Made by a program: the position numbers and the translations under genes
Notes under the pieces: model-generated
Seen by the model: only the letters and a program-made list of their open reading frames with translations
What the model was told of the DNA's origin: nothing
The model's database searches: none
In this document: one piece after another, positions 32,414 to 42,663 of the stretch
How positions within the stretch are numbered: the stretch's first letter is position 1
Layout of the letters: each line of letters starts with the position of its first letter
Assembly (NCBI RefSeq): GCF_014904745.1
Contig: NZ_JACZCS010000023.1
Location: 124,001 to 188,000 of the forward strand
Reading direction: 5' to 3'
DNA from: Oricola nitratireducens
Lineage (GTDB): Bacteria; Pseudomonadota; Alphaproteobacteria; Rhizobiales; Rhizobiaceae
DNA: 64,000 nt

Positions 32414-33292
32414 ATGGCGAAAAGGCCGCAAATCACCCAGGCGATGATCGACGCCTATGACGAATACACCCACCTGACGCTCGACCGGCGCGGGTTCATG
32501 GGAAAGCTGACGAAACTGGCGGGGACGAGCGCGGCGGCCGCGGTCATCGCGCCGATGCTGGCGGCCAGCAGCGCCAGGGCCGGGATGGTCGCCGCCGACG
32601 ACCAGCGCATCGCCGGCGAGGACATCACCTTCCAGGGCGCGTCGGGCGGCGTTTCCGGATATCTCGTCACGCCGGCGGGCATGGCGGAGAAACTTCCGGC
32701 GGTTGTCGTGATCCACGAGAACCGCGGCCTCAACCCGCATATCCGCGACGTCGCGCGGCGGCTGGCGCTGGAAGGGTTCGCGGCGCTGGCGGTCGACTTC
32801 CTGTCGCCGATGGGCGGCACGCCCGGCGACGAGGACAAGGCGCGCGAGATGATCGGCCAACTCGACGCCGGACAGACTGTCGCCAACGCGGCGGCGGCGC
32901 GGCAGTTTCTCGCCGCCCACGCAGCGACGAACGGCAGGGTCGGCGCCGTCGGTTTCTGCTGGGGCGGCGGCCTCGTCAATTCGCTCGCCGTCGCCGACAG
33001 CGGGCTCAACGCGGCGGTCGCCTATTACGGACGGCAGCCGGCGGCCGACCAGGTGCCGTCGATCGCGGCGCCGCTGCTGTTACACTATGCCGGGCTCGAC
33101 CAGCGGATCAATGCGGGCATCGACGACTATCGTGCGGCGCTGCAAGCGAATGGCAAGGAGTTCACGATGCATGTCTATGACGGCGTGAACCATGCCTTCA
33201 ACAACGACACGTCGGAAGCCCGCTACGACAAGCAGGCGGCCGATCTGGCGTGGAGCCGGACCATCGCGTTCTTCAGGGAAAAACTGTCGTAG
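32414..33292 (+). CDS. Dienelactone hydrolase family protein, Tat-exported
   Basis: A 292-residue alpha/beta hydrolase. The N-terminus has a twin-arginine signal, LDRRGFMGKLTKLAG (about 23-37), followed by a hydrophobic stretch and an ARAG cleavage region. The triad of the dienelactone hydrolase type is present: Cys182 in GFCWGG, Asp229 in AGLDQRIN and His260 in GVNHAFNND, with Glu102 in HENRG next to the nucleophile. It would act in the periplasm; the ester or lactone substrate is unknown. GAGGAGGTAC precedes the ATG at 32414. It ends 1 bp from the convergent kinase gene. Confidence 0.9.
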   Translation: MAKRPQITQAMIDAYDEYTHLTLDRRGFMGKLTKLAGTSAAAAVIAPMLAASSARAGMVAADDQRIAGEDITFQGASGGVSGYLVTPAGMAEKLPAVVVIHENRGLNPHIRDVARRLALEGFAALAVDFLSPMGGTPGDEDKAREMIGQLDAGQTVANAAAARQFLAAHAATNGRVGAVGFCWGGGLVNSLAVADSGLNAAVAYYGRQPAADQVPSIAAPLLLHYAGLDQRINAGIDDYRAALQANGKEFTMHVYDGVNHAFNNDTSEARYDKQAADLAWSRTIAFFREKLS

Positions 33293-33293
33293 A

Positions 33294-36200
33294 TCAGGCG
33301 CGGGCCGATGCCGGGTCCGTCCGGCCCAGCCATTCGTCGACCTTCTGCAGTAGCGCGTCCGGGCTGATCGGCTTCGACATGTAATCGTCCATACCGGCCT
33401 CGATACATTTCTCGCGGTCGCCCTTCAGGGCATGCGCGGTGACGCCGATGATAGGGGTGTGGTGCCCGGTCGCATCCTCGCGGGCTCGGATGCAGCCGGT
33501 CGCCTCCAGGCCGTTTATATCAGGCATGGACACGTCCATCAGGATGATGCGGGGCGGCTTGCGCTCGCTGGTTTCAATGGCCTGGCGGCCGTCGCTGACG
33601 ATCTCGAAGGAATAGCCGCTGTCGAACAGGATTTGCGAGAAGACGAGCTGGTTCACCTCGTTATCCTCGGCGATCAGGATGTCGAGGGCATAGTCGACGG
33701 CGTCCGGCACGGGCGGAGGCGCGATGTCCTCCTGCGCAACGTTTTCATGCGCGGTTTCGGGTGCCGTGTTCCCGGGGACTTTGTCCGTTACCGGCGTTTC
33801 CGCGTCCCGGTGCGCCGCACGCGCGTCGGGCGGCGCGGATCGCCGCACGGAAACCGCCGGCCCGGAGGATGCCGGCTGCGGGGCAGCGGCGCGGCGCGCG
33901 GGCGCGATCGCCGCGGCGATGGCGTCGAGAAGCTGCGAGGAGCGCGCCGGTTTCATCAGGTTCTTATCAATGCGCAGGCGGCGGATATCCTCGAGCGAAA
34001 TGCCGTTGTCGGCGGATGTCAGGATGACGATCGGGACATGCGCGATGCGGCTGTCGGAGCGCACCGCGGCGGCGACATCTGCGCCGTTCATTCCCGGCAT
34101 CTGGTAATCGAGGACGACGCAGTCAAACGGCGCATCGAGCTTCGCCGCATCGCGCAGGACCTGCAACGCCTCGATCCCGGAGCCGACGGCGCAACTGTCG
34201 ATGTTCCAGGCATCCATCTGTTCCATCAGGATCGAGCGATTGACCGAATTGTCATCGACGATCAGGGCCCGCGCTCCGGTGATGTCGATGGCGGCATTTG
34301 CCAGCGCTTTCAGTTCGCCATGCTTGGGCAGGGTCATCGTGAACCAGAAGGTCGATCCCTCGTTGAGGACGCTTTCGACGCCGTATTTGCCGCCCATCAT
34401 GGTGATGATCGCAGACGAGATCGCCAGGCCGAGGCCGGTGCCCTCGTGGCGGCGGGTCGAGGAGCCGTCGACCTGGGAGAACTTTTCAAAAATTGTGTCG
34501 AGTTTGTCCTTCGGGATGCCGATGCCGGTGTCGGTCACCTTGAATTTCAGTTCGGTCCTGTCGCCATGGTCGTGGCCGTCGACATCGATGAGGACATGGC
34601 CGAATTCGGTGAATTTCACGGCGTTGGAGACGAGATTGGTGAGAACCTGGCGCAGGCGGCCGACATCGCCGACATGGATGTTGTGGACCGCCGGTGCGAC
34701 ACGCACGATTAACTCGATGTCCTTCTGGCGCGCCCGCGCGGTCATCAGGGTCGCGACGTCGGAGACCGCCTCGTGCAGATCGAAGGGCTCCGGGTCCAGT
34801 TCCATCTGGCCGGCGTCGATCTTCGAGAAGTCGAGAATGTCGTTGATGATGGTCAGGAGCGCATTGCCCGACTTGATGATCACGTCGGCGAATGTGCGCT
34901 GCTTGGAATCCAGTTCGGTGCCCGCGAGCAGTTCCGCCATGCCGAGAACGCCGTTCATCGGCGTGCGGATCTCGTGACTCATATTGGCGAGGAATTCCGA
35001 CTTGGCGCGGTCGGCGGCCTCCGCCTTGAGCTGGGCGTCGCGCAGGGCCTTCTCGCGGTCGCGGAACCTGGAGATGTCCTCGATGCGGATGACGAGATAG
35101 TCGTTGCCGTCGGCGAGCCTTTCGCGCGACTTGTAGGCCTTGGCCGCAAAGACCGTGCCGTCGGCGCGCCTGATGTCGTGCTCGTGGGCAAAGGTCGTGC
35201 CGGTGGCCATGACCTCGGTCTCGAACATCGTCGCCTTTTTGACATTTTCCCGCGGCTCGATGTCCGACGCCGTCTTGCCGACGATGTCCTCGACCGACTT
35301 GCCGTGGATTTCGGCGAACGCCTTGTTGGCGATGACGCAGACGCCGTTGGCGTCCTTGACGAGGACGGGGCTCGACAGGCGATCGAGGACGTTCTGCGCC
35401 AGTTCCGCCTTGGTGCGCGCGGCGATGGCCTCGCATTCCCGGGCCTTCAGTTCGCTAATGTCGGTGGTGATGCCGACGATGTAGACCGAACCGTCCGATC
35501 CGTACGCCTTGCTTTTATGGGCAAGGCGGAAGTTCGGCGTGCCATCCGGGTTGGCGCCGATTTCCTCGAACTGCTGGTCCTCACCGGATTCCATAACCGC
35601 GCGGTCCGATTCCATGTATTCGAGCCCGACCTCGCCGAACACGTCATGGTCGGTCTTGCCCTGCGCTTCCTCCATCGTGAGGCCGGCGATCTTCTCCCAC
35701 CACGAATTCGCATAGACGAATTTCAGATCCGGCGTCTTGGCGTAAACGGCGGCGGGAATCGCCTCGATGATGTTCTGGTAGAGCTCGTTCTCGCGCAGGC
35801 GCTCAGCCAGCGCCGTCTGCTGGTTCTTGAGTTCCGTCACGTCCATGCGCAGGCCGATCAGCATACCCTTGTCGGTGCGCAGATTGACGGTCTTGAACCA
35901 TTTTCCGTCGGGGGAGCCGCGCAGCGCCTCGAAAATCGGGGGCTGGTACTCGCTATGCTTCCGGCGCTTCCATTCCTCCGGATCGGAGTCATAGAGCTCG
36001 TCCATCTCGGCATCACCGGACGTGCGCCACAGATTGTTGCTGTGGGCGTGCTCGATCGCGTCCAGCAATGATCTGCCGGGCTTCATCGCCGGGATCATCT
36101 TCGGCTGGTCGGCTCTCAGCATGTTGTTGGAGAGCAGAAATTCCTCGTTTTCGTCATAAACGATGACACCGATCGGGATTTTGTCGAGGATGGTCTGCAG

Positions 36201-37091
36201 AACGCCGAAGGACTGTTCGACCTTTGCCTTCGCCTTTTTCAGTTCCTCCTCGTGCTGCTTGACCTGCGTGATGTCGGTGCGGATCCCGACCAGAAGCCCG
36301 TTTGCCAACCGCCTGTTTTCGATCTGGCACCAGCGCCCGTCGCTGAACTGCTCGACGGTCTCGAAATGCGGGCAGCGATGGTTCGCGAGGCGCTCCGCGA
36401 TCAGCGCCCCGGCGGCGCTTGTCGAGGCATCGATTTCGCTGTCGCTGGCATAGACCTTGCAGCGCATGCTTTCGCGCAGATTATCCTCAAGCCGGGATCC
36501 GGGCACGAGATGACCGGCCACCACGGCGTAGAGTTCGCGCATTGCGTTGTTGGCGTAGACCAGCCGGTCGTTCTCGTCGTAGATGACGACGCCGGAACTG
36601 ATCGCGTCCAGGCTCGCGTCGACGATGCTGTTGAGGCGCCGGTTTTCGCTGCGCGCCCGGTCGGCGTCCTCGACGAGGTCGATAAGGCTGGAAACGTTCC
36701 GGCCCAACCCCTGGTAGCCCTGAAATTCTCCGTTGGCGTCGAAGACCGGCGACCCGTCCACCGAGATCCAGTGTTCGCCACCGCGCGGATCGATGAACTT
36801 GTAGACGAAATTCCGGAAAGGTTCGTGACGGTCGATAAGGTCCAGATGCGCCTGGAAGCGGGGATCATCCTTTGCCCTGGCGCGGAAAATGTCCTTGCGG
36901 GACGTGCCGATCATTTCATCGGAGGTAACGCCGGTGATTTCCTCCGGAGAGCCCGCGATATGGGTGAAGTCATGTTCCTTGTCGGTGACCCAGACCCAGT
37001 CGGCGGCAATCGCTGCCAGCCGTTTGTAATCCGCCAGAGTAGCAGTCTCCGGCAAATGCGCCGGCGATCCTTTCATGTGACTGCTGTTCAT
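33294..37091 (-). CDS. Hybrid sensor histidine kinase with five PAS domains and two receiver domains
   Basis: A 1265-residue soluble kinase with no membrane segment. PAS-like domains lie at about 20-135, 150-275, 295-420, 435-550 and 565-680. They are followed by HisKA with the phospho-accepting His706 (MSHEIRTPMNG), an ATPase domain (N box VSNAVKFTE about 821-829, GIGIP 856-860, GTGLGLA 884-890), a first receiver with Asp995 (VVLDYQMPG), a Pro/Ala linker, and a second receiver with Asp1186 (ILMDVSMPD). No Hpt domain is present, so phosphate must pass to an external partner. The ATG at 37091 has GGGGAC upstream. Confidence 0.93.
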   Translation of the reverse strand: MNSSHMKGSPAHLPETATLADYKRLAAIAADWVWVTDKEHDFTHIAGSPEEITGVTSDEMIGTSRKDIFRARAKDDPRFQAHLDLIDRHEPFRNFVYKFIDPRGGEHWISVDGSPVFDANGEFQGYQGLGRNVSSLIDLVEDADRARSENRRLNSIVDASLDAISSGVVIYDENDRLVYANNAMRELYAVVAGHLVPGSRLEDNLRESMRCKVYASDSEIDASTSAAGALIAERLANHRCPHFETVEQFSDGRWCQIENRRLANGLLVGIRTDITQVKQHEEELKKAKAKVEQSFGVLQTILDKIPIGVIVYDENEEFLLSNNMLRADQPKMIPAMKPGRSLLDAIEHAHSNNLWRTSGDAEMDELYDSDPEEWKRRKHSEYQPPIFEALRGSPDGKWFKTVNLRTDKGMLIGLRMDVTELKNQQTALAERLRENELYQNIIEAIPAAVYAKTPDLKFVYANSWWEKIAGLTMEEAQGKTDHDVFGEVGLEYMESDRAVMESGEDQQFEEIGANPDGTPNFRLAHKSKAYGSDGSVYIVGITTDISELKARECEAIAARTKAELAQNVLDRLSSPVLVKDANGVCVIANKAFAEIHGKSVEDIVGKTASDIEPRENVKKATMFETEVMATGTTFAHEHDIRRADGTVFAAKAYKSRERLADGNDYLVIRIEDISRFRDREKALRDAQLKAEAADRAKSEFLANMSHEIRTPMNGVLGMAELLAGTELDSKQRTFADVIIKSGNALLTIINDILDFSKIDAGQMELDPEPFDLHEAVSDVATLMTARARQKDIELIVRVAPAVHNIHVGDVGRLRQVLTNLVSNAVKFTEFGHVLIDVDGHDHGDRTELKFKVTDTGIGIPKDKLDTIFEKFSQVDGSSTRRHEGTGLGLAISSAIITMMGGKYGVESVLNEGSTFWFTMTLPKHGELKALANAAIDITGARALIVDDNSVNRSILMEQMDAWNIDSCAVGSGIEALQVLRDAAKLDAPFDCVVLDYQMPGMNGADVAAAVRSDSRIAHVPIVILTSADNGISLEDIRRLRIDKNLMKPARSSQLLDAIAAAIAPARRAAAPQPASSGPAVSVRRSAPPDARAAHRDAETPVTDKVPGNTAPETAHENVAQEDIAPPPVPDAVDYALDILIAEDNEVNQLVFSQILFDSGYSFEIVSDGRQAIETSERKPPRIILMDVSMPDINGLEATGCIRAREDATGHHTPIIGVTAHALKGDREKCIEAGMDDYMSKPISPDALLQKVDEWLGRTDPASARA

Positions 37092-37212
37092 GACGTCCCC
37101 AGAATCGATCACGGGCATGGCCGTTAACGGCGCGTTTCCCGTAGCCCAAACTCAAGATTCGCCGAAACTGGTGAACCACCCGTTAACCTTATGGGCTCAC
37201 GGCAGGATTTCG

Positions 37213-38901
37213 CTATCGATGTTCCTCTACCGAAGCGTCGATCAAAGCCCGGTTGAAATGCCGCAGCGCGCGGACCTGGCTGGCCCAGGCGACGACCTTG
37301 TCAGGGTTCAGCGGATCGATGACGGCGATGCGCGACGCGCCGGTCTGGTCGAACAGCCGCAGAGCCTTTTCGAGGCTGTCGTCGGCGTGCAGCCTGGGAT
37401 CGCCGGAGGCCGGGTCGAAGGGCGGTTTCTCCTCGTCCTCGGCGATCGGTTCGAGGAAGGACGAAACCGAGACGGTGCGCGCGAGGAAGCGGTGCGATCC
37501 CTCGCGCACGACGATGCCGCGCATCTCCAGTTGCCAGTCGAAATAGGACCTGCCGGTAAAGGCGAAGGTGAGCCCGGTCGATACCGACACGGCGACGAGC
37601 AACGCGATCGACAGCGCGTAGCCGCCGGTCAGTTCGAAGACGATCATCGTCGTGGAAAACGGAGCGCCGAGCATCGCGGCGGCGACCGCGCCCATGCCGA
37701 GGATCGCGTAAAGGCCCTCCGAAGAGGCGAGTTCCGGGAAGGCCGAGGCGGCGATCAGTCCGTAGGAGCCGCCGGTCATGGCGCCGAGATAGAGGGCGGG
37801 CGAAAAGATGCCGCCGCCGAAGCGCGAGGCGAGGGCGATCGCGGTCGCTGCCGTTTTCACCACGAGCAGCGTCAGCATCAGGGTCAGTGGCAGGTTGTTC
37901 TTGAGCGCGGCGTCCGTCGTCTCATAGCCGACGCCGATGATCTCCGGAAAGAGGACGGCAATGGCGCCGATCGCGACGCCGCCGATGACGGGCCGCGACC
38001 ATGTCGGCACGCGCACGTGACGGGCCACCCAGTCGGTTCCGATCAGCGCGAACTGGAAGATCACGGCGACGGCGGCGCAGGTGACGCCGAGCAGCGCGAA
38101 GGCGGGGAACTCCCAGTAGGAGGTGATCTGGTGCCCCGGGATGATGAAGGCGGCGACGTCGCCGAACCACAGCCGCGATAGCAGCGTGCCGACCACCGAC
38201 GACAGGACGACCGGGACGATCGCCGACAGGGCGTAATGACCGAGCACGACCTCGTGGGCGAAGATCATGCCGGCGATCGGGGCGTTGAACGACGCCGAAA
38301 CGGCGCTGGCGACGCCGCAGGCGAGCAGGACGCGGCGCGCGGAATCGGGCAGGCGCAGCTTTTCGCAGAGGGCGGCGCCGAGCGTCGCGCCGAGATGGAC
38401 CATCGGGCCCTCGCGGCCGGCGCTGGCGCCGGAGCCGAGCGACAGGACGGTCAACAGCGCAGAGGAGATGCCGGGCCAGAACGGCAGGCCGCGTCCGCCG
38501 CGGGCGCGCGCCTCCATGACATCGGCGACGCTCGACGTGCGCTGTTTCGGCTGGATCGTCTGGAGCAGGATGCCGACGGCGAGTCCGCCGATGACGGGCG
38601 CGGCGAAGATGACCAGCGCGGGTATCTGGTGGGTCGCGGAGACGACATTCTCCGACGTGGTGCCGAGCCAGAGATACTGGACGAGGCCGATGCCGATGCG
38701 AAACAGGATGGCCGCGATGGCGACGACTGCGCCGATGACGGGCGCGAGCAGCCAGATCAGCGGCTGGCCCCGCGTGGAAAACAGGCGCAAATTCGCCGAC
38801 ATCTCGGTCATGGCCGCGGCATAGCCGGTTTTCAGCGGCGTCAGGACCCTGCGGAGACGGGACGGCGTGCGGTTCGGCATTTCTGGCATTCGGTTTGTCA
38901 T
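37213..38901 (-). CDS. ClC-family chloride channel/transporter with CBS region
   Basis: A 562-residue ClC protein. The anion-selectivity motifs are GSGASAGREGP (about residues 151-161, with the gating Glu typical of Cl-/H+ exchange) and GGGIFSPAL (about 358-366). About 18 hydrophobic or re-entrant segments fit the fold. The C-terminal 100 residues contain CBS-like sequence (LEKALRLFDQTGASRIAVID). The ATG at 38901 has a weak ribosome site. It is divergent from a second ClC gene, with a 274-bp gap that holds a short hairpin (ATGCCG-GTTT-CGGCAT at 38980-38995). Confidence 0.92.
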   Translation of the reverse strand: MTNRMPEMPNRTPSRLRRVLTPLKTGYAAAMTEMSANLRLFSTRGQPLIWLLAPVIGAVVAIAAILFRIGIGLVQYLWLGTTSENVVSATHQIPALVIFAAPVIGGLAVGILLQTIQPKQRTSSVADVMEARARGGRGLPFWPGISSALLTVLSLGSGASAGREGPMVHLGATLGAALCEKLRLPDSARRVLLACGVASAVSASFNAPIAGMIFAHEVVLGHYALSAIVPVVLSSVVGTLLSRLWFGDVAAFIIPGHQITSYWEFPAFALLGVTCAAVAVIFQFALIGTDWVARHVRVPTWSRPVIGGVAIGAIAVLFPEIIGVGYETTDAALKNNLPLTLMLTLLVVKTAATAIALASRFGGGIFSPALYLGAMTGGSYGLIAASAFPELASSEGLYAILGMGAVAAAMLGAPFSTTMIVFELTGGYALSIALLVAVSVSTGLTFAFTGRSYFDWQLEMRGIVVREGSHRFLARTVSVSSFLEPIAEDEEKPPFDPASGDPRLHADDSLEKALRLFDQTGASRIAVIDPLNPDKVVAWASQVRALRHFNRALIDASVEEHR

Positions 38902-39175
38902 TTCCCGGCTTCGCACAGGCTACCCGGCGCAGGTTTCCGCCATGTTACCGCATGCCTGGAGCAGGGGCGACAGGCCAAGATGCCGGTTTCGGCATGTTGT
39001 GGCGAACAAAACAATCCGAGACCTTGATTTTCGGATCATGCAGGTTCAGGAGAAGGCCACTTCCGGGGCTAGGTGGTGTTTCCTGCCGGGTTCTATGCCC
39101 GTCACGCCCGACGGCCCGTTACATTTCACGACCGATCCCGTCGGCCAGAACACAATCCGTGGAATACAGGCAGTC

Positions 39176-41005
39176 ATGTCCTCAATAGAAGATACCCCAG
39201 CCAGCCGCGCCGAATCTTCCGGCGCAGCCGAAGCCCAATCGCCCCAACCCGAAGCGCGCGTGCTCAGCCTGCCAATGCTGGGCATTCTCGCCTTCCTGAT
39301 CGGACTCGTCGCGGCGGCCGGCGCCGTGATCTTCCGGATCCTCATCTCGGTCGTTCACAACCTGTTTTTCTTCGGTACGTTTTCGAGCGTCTACGACGCG
39401 AACCAGTTCGATCCGCCGAGCCCGTTCGGGCCGTTCGTCATCCTGGCGCCGGTGGTCGGCGGCCTGATCGTCGTCTTCCTGGTGCGGACATTCGCGCCGG
39501 AAGCCAAGGGCCACGGCGTGCCGGAAGTGATGTACGCGATCTACCACAACAAGGGCAACGTGCGCGGCGTCGTGGCGATCGTGAAGTCGATCGCCTCGGC
39601 GATCTCGATCGGCAGCGGCGCATCGGTCGGGCGCGAGGGCCCGATCATCCAGATCGGCGCGTCATTCGGCTCGACGCTCGCACGCGCCCTCAATCTCGCG
39701 CGCTGGGAGAAGATCACGCTGCTTTCGGCCGGCGCGGGCGCCGGTATCGCCGCGACCTTCAACACGCCGCTCGGCGGCGTGCTGTTCGCGGTCGAGATGC
39801 TGTTGCCGGAAGTCTCGAACCGGACCTTCCTGCCGGTGGTCGTCGCGACGGCGACGGCGACCTATGCCGGGCGCATGGCCTTCGGTCTCGATCCGGCCTT
39901 CATCGTGCCGCTCGCCACCGTGCCGGCGCACGAGACGGTCGACTATATCCAGCTGGTCGGTTATGCGCTGCTCGGCGCCTTCGCCGGCATCGCTTCCTGG
40001 GCGTTCATCAAGTCGCTGGCATGGAGCGAGGACGTGTTCCCGACGCTGCCGGGCAACGAATACACGCAAAACATCATCGGCATGCTGATGATCGGCGTGC
40101 TCGGCTACGGCTTTTTCCTCGTGTCCGGCCAGTACCACACGATGGGCGTCGGCTACGCCACGATCCAGTCGATCCTGAACTCCGATCCCTATACGCTGGT
40201 GGTGCTTCTCGCGCTGCTCGCGGCGAAGGTCGTCGCGACCTCGATCAGCCTGGGCGCGGGCGCGTCCGGCGGGGTGTTCTCGCCGTCGCTGTTCATCGGC
40301 GCGGCGCTGGGCGGGGCTGTCGGTCTCGTCGGCATGATCATCTTTCCCGGCCACGGCTTCACGCCGGCGGAATTCGCGCTGGTCGGGATGGGGGCGCTGG
40401 TCGGCGGCGCGACCGGCGCGTCGATGACGGCGATCGTGATGATCTTCGAGATGACGCGCGACTACAACGTGATCGTGCCGCTGGTGCTCGCGGTGGCGAT
40501 CTCGGTGGGCGTGCGGCGCTGGCTCGTTCCCGACAACATCTACACCATCAAGCTGCGCCACCGCGGCCGGCCGATCCCGCAGAACCGGCACACCAACATG
40601 TACCTGGTGCGCCAGGCCAAGGAGCTGATGGCGCGCAACTTCATGATCCTGCCGATCGACACGCCGATCGCCGAGGCGCTGGCGGCGGTGTCGAAGGAAG
40701 AGGGGCCGATGCATGTGATCGCCGCCGACGGACAGCGCATCGCCGGATTCGTCCGCTTCGGCACGATCCCCTACATGGCCGACCGGTTCGCGCACCAGAC
40801 GTTGCGCGAGGTCATGTCGAGCGACTATGTGATCGCGTCGCAGAACCATATCCTCAACTCGGTGATTTCGCGCATGAGCCAGCGCAACCGGTCCTATGCC
40901 ATCGTGGTCGAGGGACCGGGCGTGGTGCCGCGGCCGGAAAACATCGTCGGCGTGATCGATTCCACCGAAATCGCCGACGCGGTGATCGCCAACCACTACG
41001 ACTGA
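39176..41005 (+). CDS. ClC-family chloride channel/transporter with CBS pair
   Basis: A 609-residue ClC protein with the motifs GSGASVGREGP (about residues 143-153) and GASGGVFSPSLF (about 361-372). It has the full membrane domain and a C-terminal CBS pair (about 480-605: LMARNFMILPIDTPIAEALAAV; LREVMSSDYVIASQNHILNSVI, in pieces). The start is the ATG at 39176, with AGG 7 bp upstream; longer in-frame sequence upstream is not membrane-like. It differs clearly from the divergent ClC in length and loops, so the pair is not a recent duplication. Confidence 0.92.
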   Translation: MSSIEDTPASRAESSGAAEAQSPQPEARVLSLPMLGILAFLIGLVAAAGAVIFRILISVVHNLFFFGTFSSVYDANQFDPPSPFGPFVILAPVVGGLIVVFLVRTFAPEAKGHGVPEVMYAIYHNKGNVRGVVAIVKSIASAISIGSGASVGREGPIIQIGASFGSTLARALNLARWEKITLLSAGAGAGIAATFNTPLGGVLFAVEMLLPEVSNRTFLPVVVATATATYAGRMAFGLDPAFIVPLATVPAHETVDYIQLVGYALLGAFAGIASWAFIKSLAWSEDVFPTLPGNEYTQNIIGMLMIGVLGYGFFLVSGQYHTMGVGYATIQSILNSDPYTLVVLLALLAAKVVATSISLGAGASGGVFSPSLFIGAALGGAVGLVGMIIFPGHGFTPAEFALVGMGALVGGATGASMTAIVMIFEMTRDYNVIVPLVLAVAISVGVRRWLVPDNIYTIKLRHRGRPIPQNRHTNMYLVRQAKELMARNFMILPIDTPIAEALAAVSKEEGPMHVIAADGQRIAGFVRFGTIPYMADRFAHQTLREVMSSDYVIASQNHILNSVISRMSQRNRSYAIVVEGPGVVPRPENIVGVIDSTEIADAVIANHYD

Positions 41006-41121
41006 CGCCAAATCCGACCCTGGTTGCGCGGGTCCGATACGGGGCATAGAACGACAACAAGACATCGCGCCGCGCGTGACCGGTTCCGGTTGCGCGGGCG
41101 CGGGCCCAACGGGAGGAAACC

Positions 41122-42531
41122 GTGGCTCTCAAAGACATCAAGCTCGTCGAACGCAACGAAAGCGGGATCGCGCTGGCACTTCAGATCCTGAAGCAGCGCT
41201 TCGGCGACCGGTTCTCGACCGGCGAGGCGCTGCGCCGCCAGCATGCCCACACGACCACCTATATTCCGGCGCAACTGCCCGACGGGGTGGTGTTCGCGGA
41301 CAATGCCGACGAGGTGCAGGAAACGGTGCAGGTCTGCGCCGAGCACAAGGTGCCGATCATCCCGTTCGGGACGGGGACATCGCTGGAAGGCCATATCAAC
41401 GCGCCGGCCGGCGGCATCTCGATCGACGTCAGCCGGATGGACCGCGTCATCCAGGTCAATGCCGAGGATCTCGACTGCGTCGTCGAACCGGGCATCACGC
41501 GCAAGCAACTGAACGAATATCTGCGCGATACCGGCCTGTTCTTCCCGATCGATCCGGGCGCCGATGCCAGCCTCGGCGGCATGGCGGCGACACGCGCCTC
41601 CGGCACCAATGCGGTGCGCTACGGGACCATGCGCGACAACGTGATCTCGCTCGATGTGGTTATGCCGAACGGGCGCAAGATCACCACGGCGAAACGGGCG
41701 CGCAAAAGCTCGGCCGGCTACGACCTAACGCGGCTGATCGTCGGTTCGGAGGGAACGCTCGGCGTCATCACCTCGCTGACGCTTCGCCTGCAGGGCATTC
41801 CGCAAGCGATTTCCGGCGGCGTCTGCCCGTTCCCGACGCTGGAGGCGGCGGCAAACGCCGTCATCATGACGATCCAGATGGGCTTGCCGGTGGCGCGTAT
41901 CGAACTGGTCAACGCCTTGCAGGTGCAGGCGATCAACGCCTATTCGAAGCTCTCCCTGCCGGTCTCGCCCTGCCTGTTCGTCGAGTTCCACGGCACCGAG
42001 GCCGGGGTGAAGGAACAGGCCGAGACCTTTGGCGAGATCGCCGCGGAACTGGGCGGCGCGGATTTCATCTGGTCGACGCGCGAGGAAGAGCGCGCGAAAC
42101 TGTGGCAGGCGCGCCATGACGCCTACTGGTCGTGCCTCGGCCTGCGGCCGGGCGCCAAGGCGATCGCGACCGACGTCTGCGTGCCGATCTCGCGGCTTGC
42201 CGACTGCATCGCCGAGACCGAGGCCGACATCGCCGAAGCCGGCCTTCTGGCGCCGATCGTCGGCCATGCCGGCGACGGCAATTTCCATGTCTCGGTGCTG
42301 ATCGACGATACCGATCCGAAGGAGATCGAGGCACTGGAGAATTTCGTCGAGCGGCTGAACCTGCGCGCGCTCGGGATGGGCGGGACCTGCACCGGCGAAC
42401 ACGGCATCGGCCAGGGCAAGATGGCGTTCCTGGAACTTGAACTCGGCGGCGCGGTCGACGTGATGCGCTCGATCAAACGGGCGCTCGATCCCGACAACAT
42501 CATGAATCCGGGCAAGATCATCCGGCTGTAA
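41122..42531 (+). CDS. FAD-linked oxidase, D-lactate/glycolate dehydrogenase type
   Basis: A 469-residue flavoenzyme of the vanillyl-alcohol oxidase family, closest in pattern to cytochrome-linked D-lactate dehydrogenase. FAD-binding elements are PFGTGTSLEGH (about 75-85), DPGADASLGGMAATRASGTNAVRYG (in pieces, about 140-165) and GSEGTLGVIT (about 207-216). The C-terminal HAGDGNFHV and EHGIGQGK (about 388 and 431) bind substrate and metal. The start is a GTG with GGGAGGAAACC upstream. It oxidises a 2-hydroxy acid; which one is uncertain. It stands alone after the ClC gene. Confidence 0.9.
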   Translation: MALKDIKLVERNESGIALALQILKQRFGDRFSTGEALRRQHAHTTTYIPAQLPDGVVFADNADEVQETVQVCAEHKVPIIPFGTGTSLEGHINAPAGGISIDVSRMDRVIQVNAEDLDCVVEPGITRKQLNEYLRDTGLFFPIDPGADASLGGMAATRASGTNAVRYGTMRDNVISLDVVMPNGRKITTAKRARKSSAGYDLTRLIVGSEGTLGVITSLTLRLQGIPQAISGGVCPFPTLEAAANAVIMTIQMGLPVARIELVNALQVQAINAYSKLSLPVSPCLFVEFHGTEAGVKEQAETFGEIAAELGGADFIWSTREEERAKLWQARHDAYWSCLGLRPGAKAIATDVCVPISRLADCIAETEADIAEAGLLAPIVGHAGDGNFHVSVLIDDTDPKEIEALENFVERLNLRALGMGGTCTGEHGIGQGKMAFLELELGGAVDVMRSIKRALDPDNIMNPGKIIRL

Positions 42532-42663
42532 CGGCCATACAGGCCGCCTGCGCGATCTTGCGCCTTGATCTTGTCGCCGTGAGGCGCAACAACTGAGCGC
42601 ATCGTCCCGCCGGCGCGGCGGGGACGAAACGATGCACGGAGCAGACAGCTGGCACGCCTCTTT

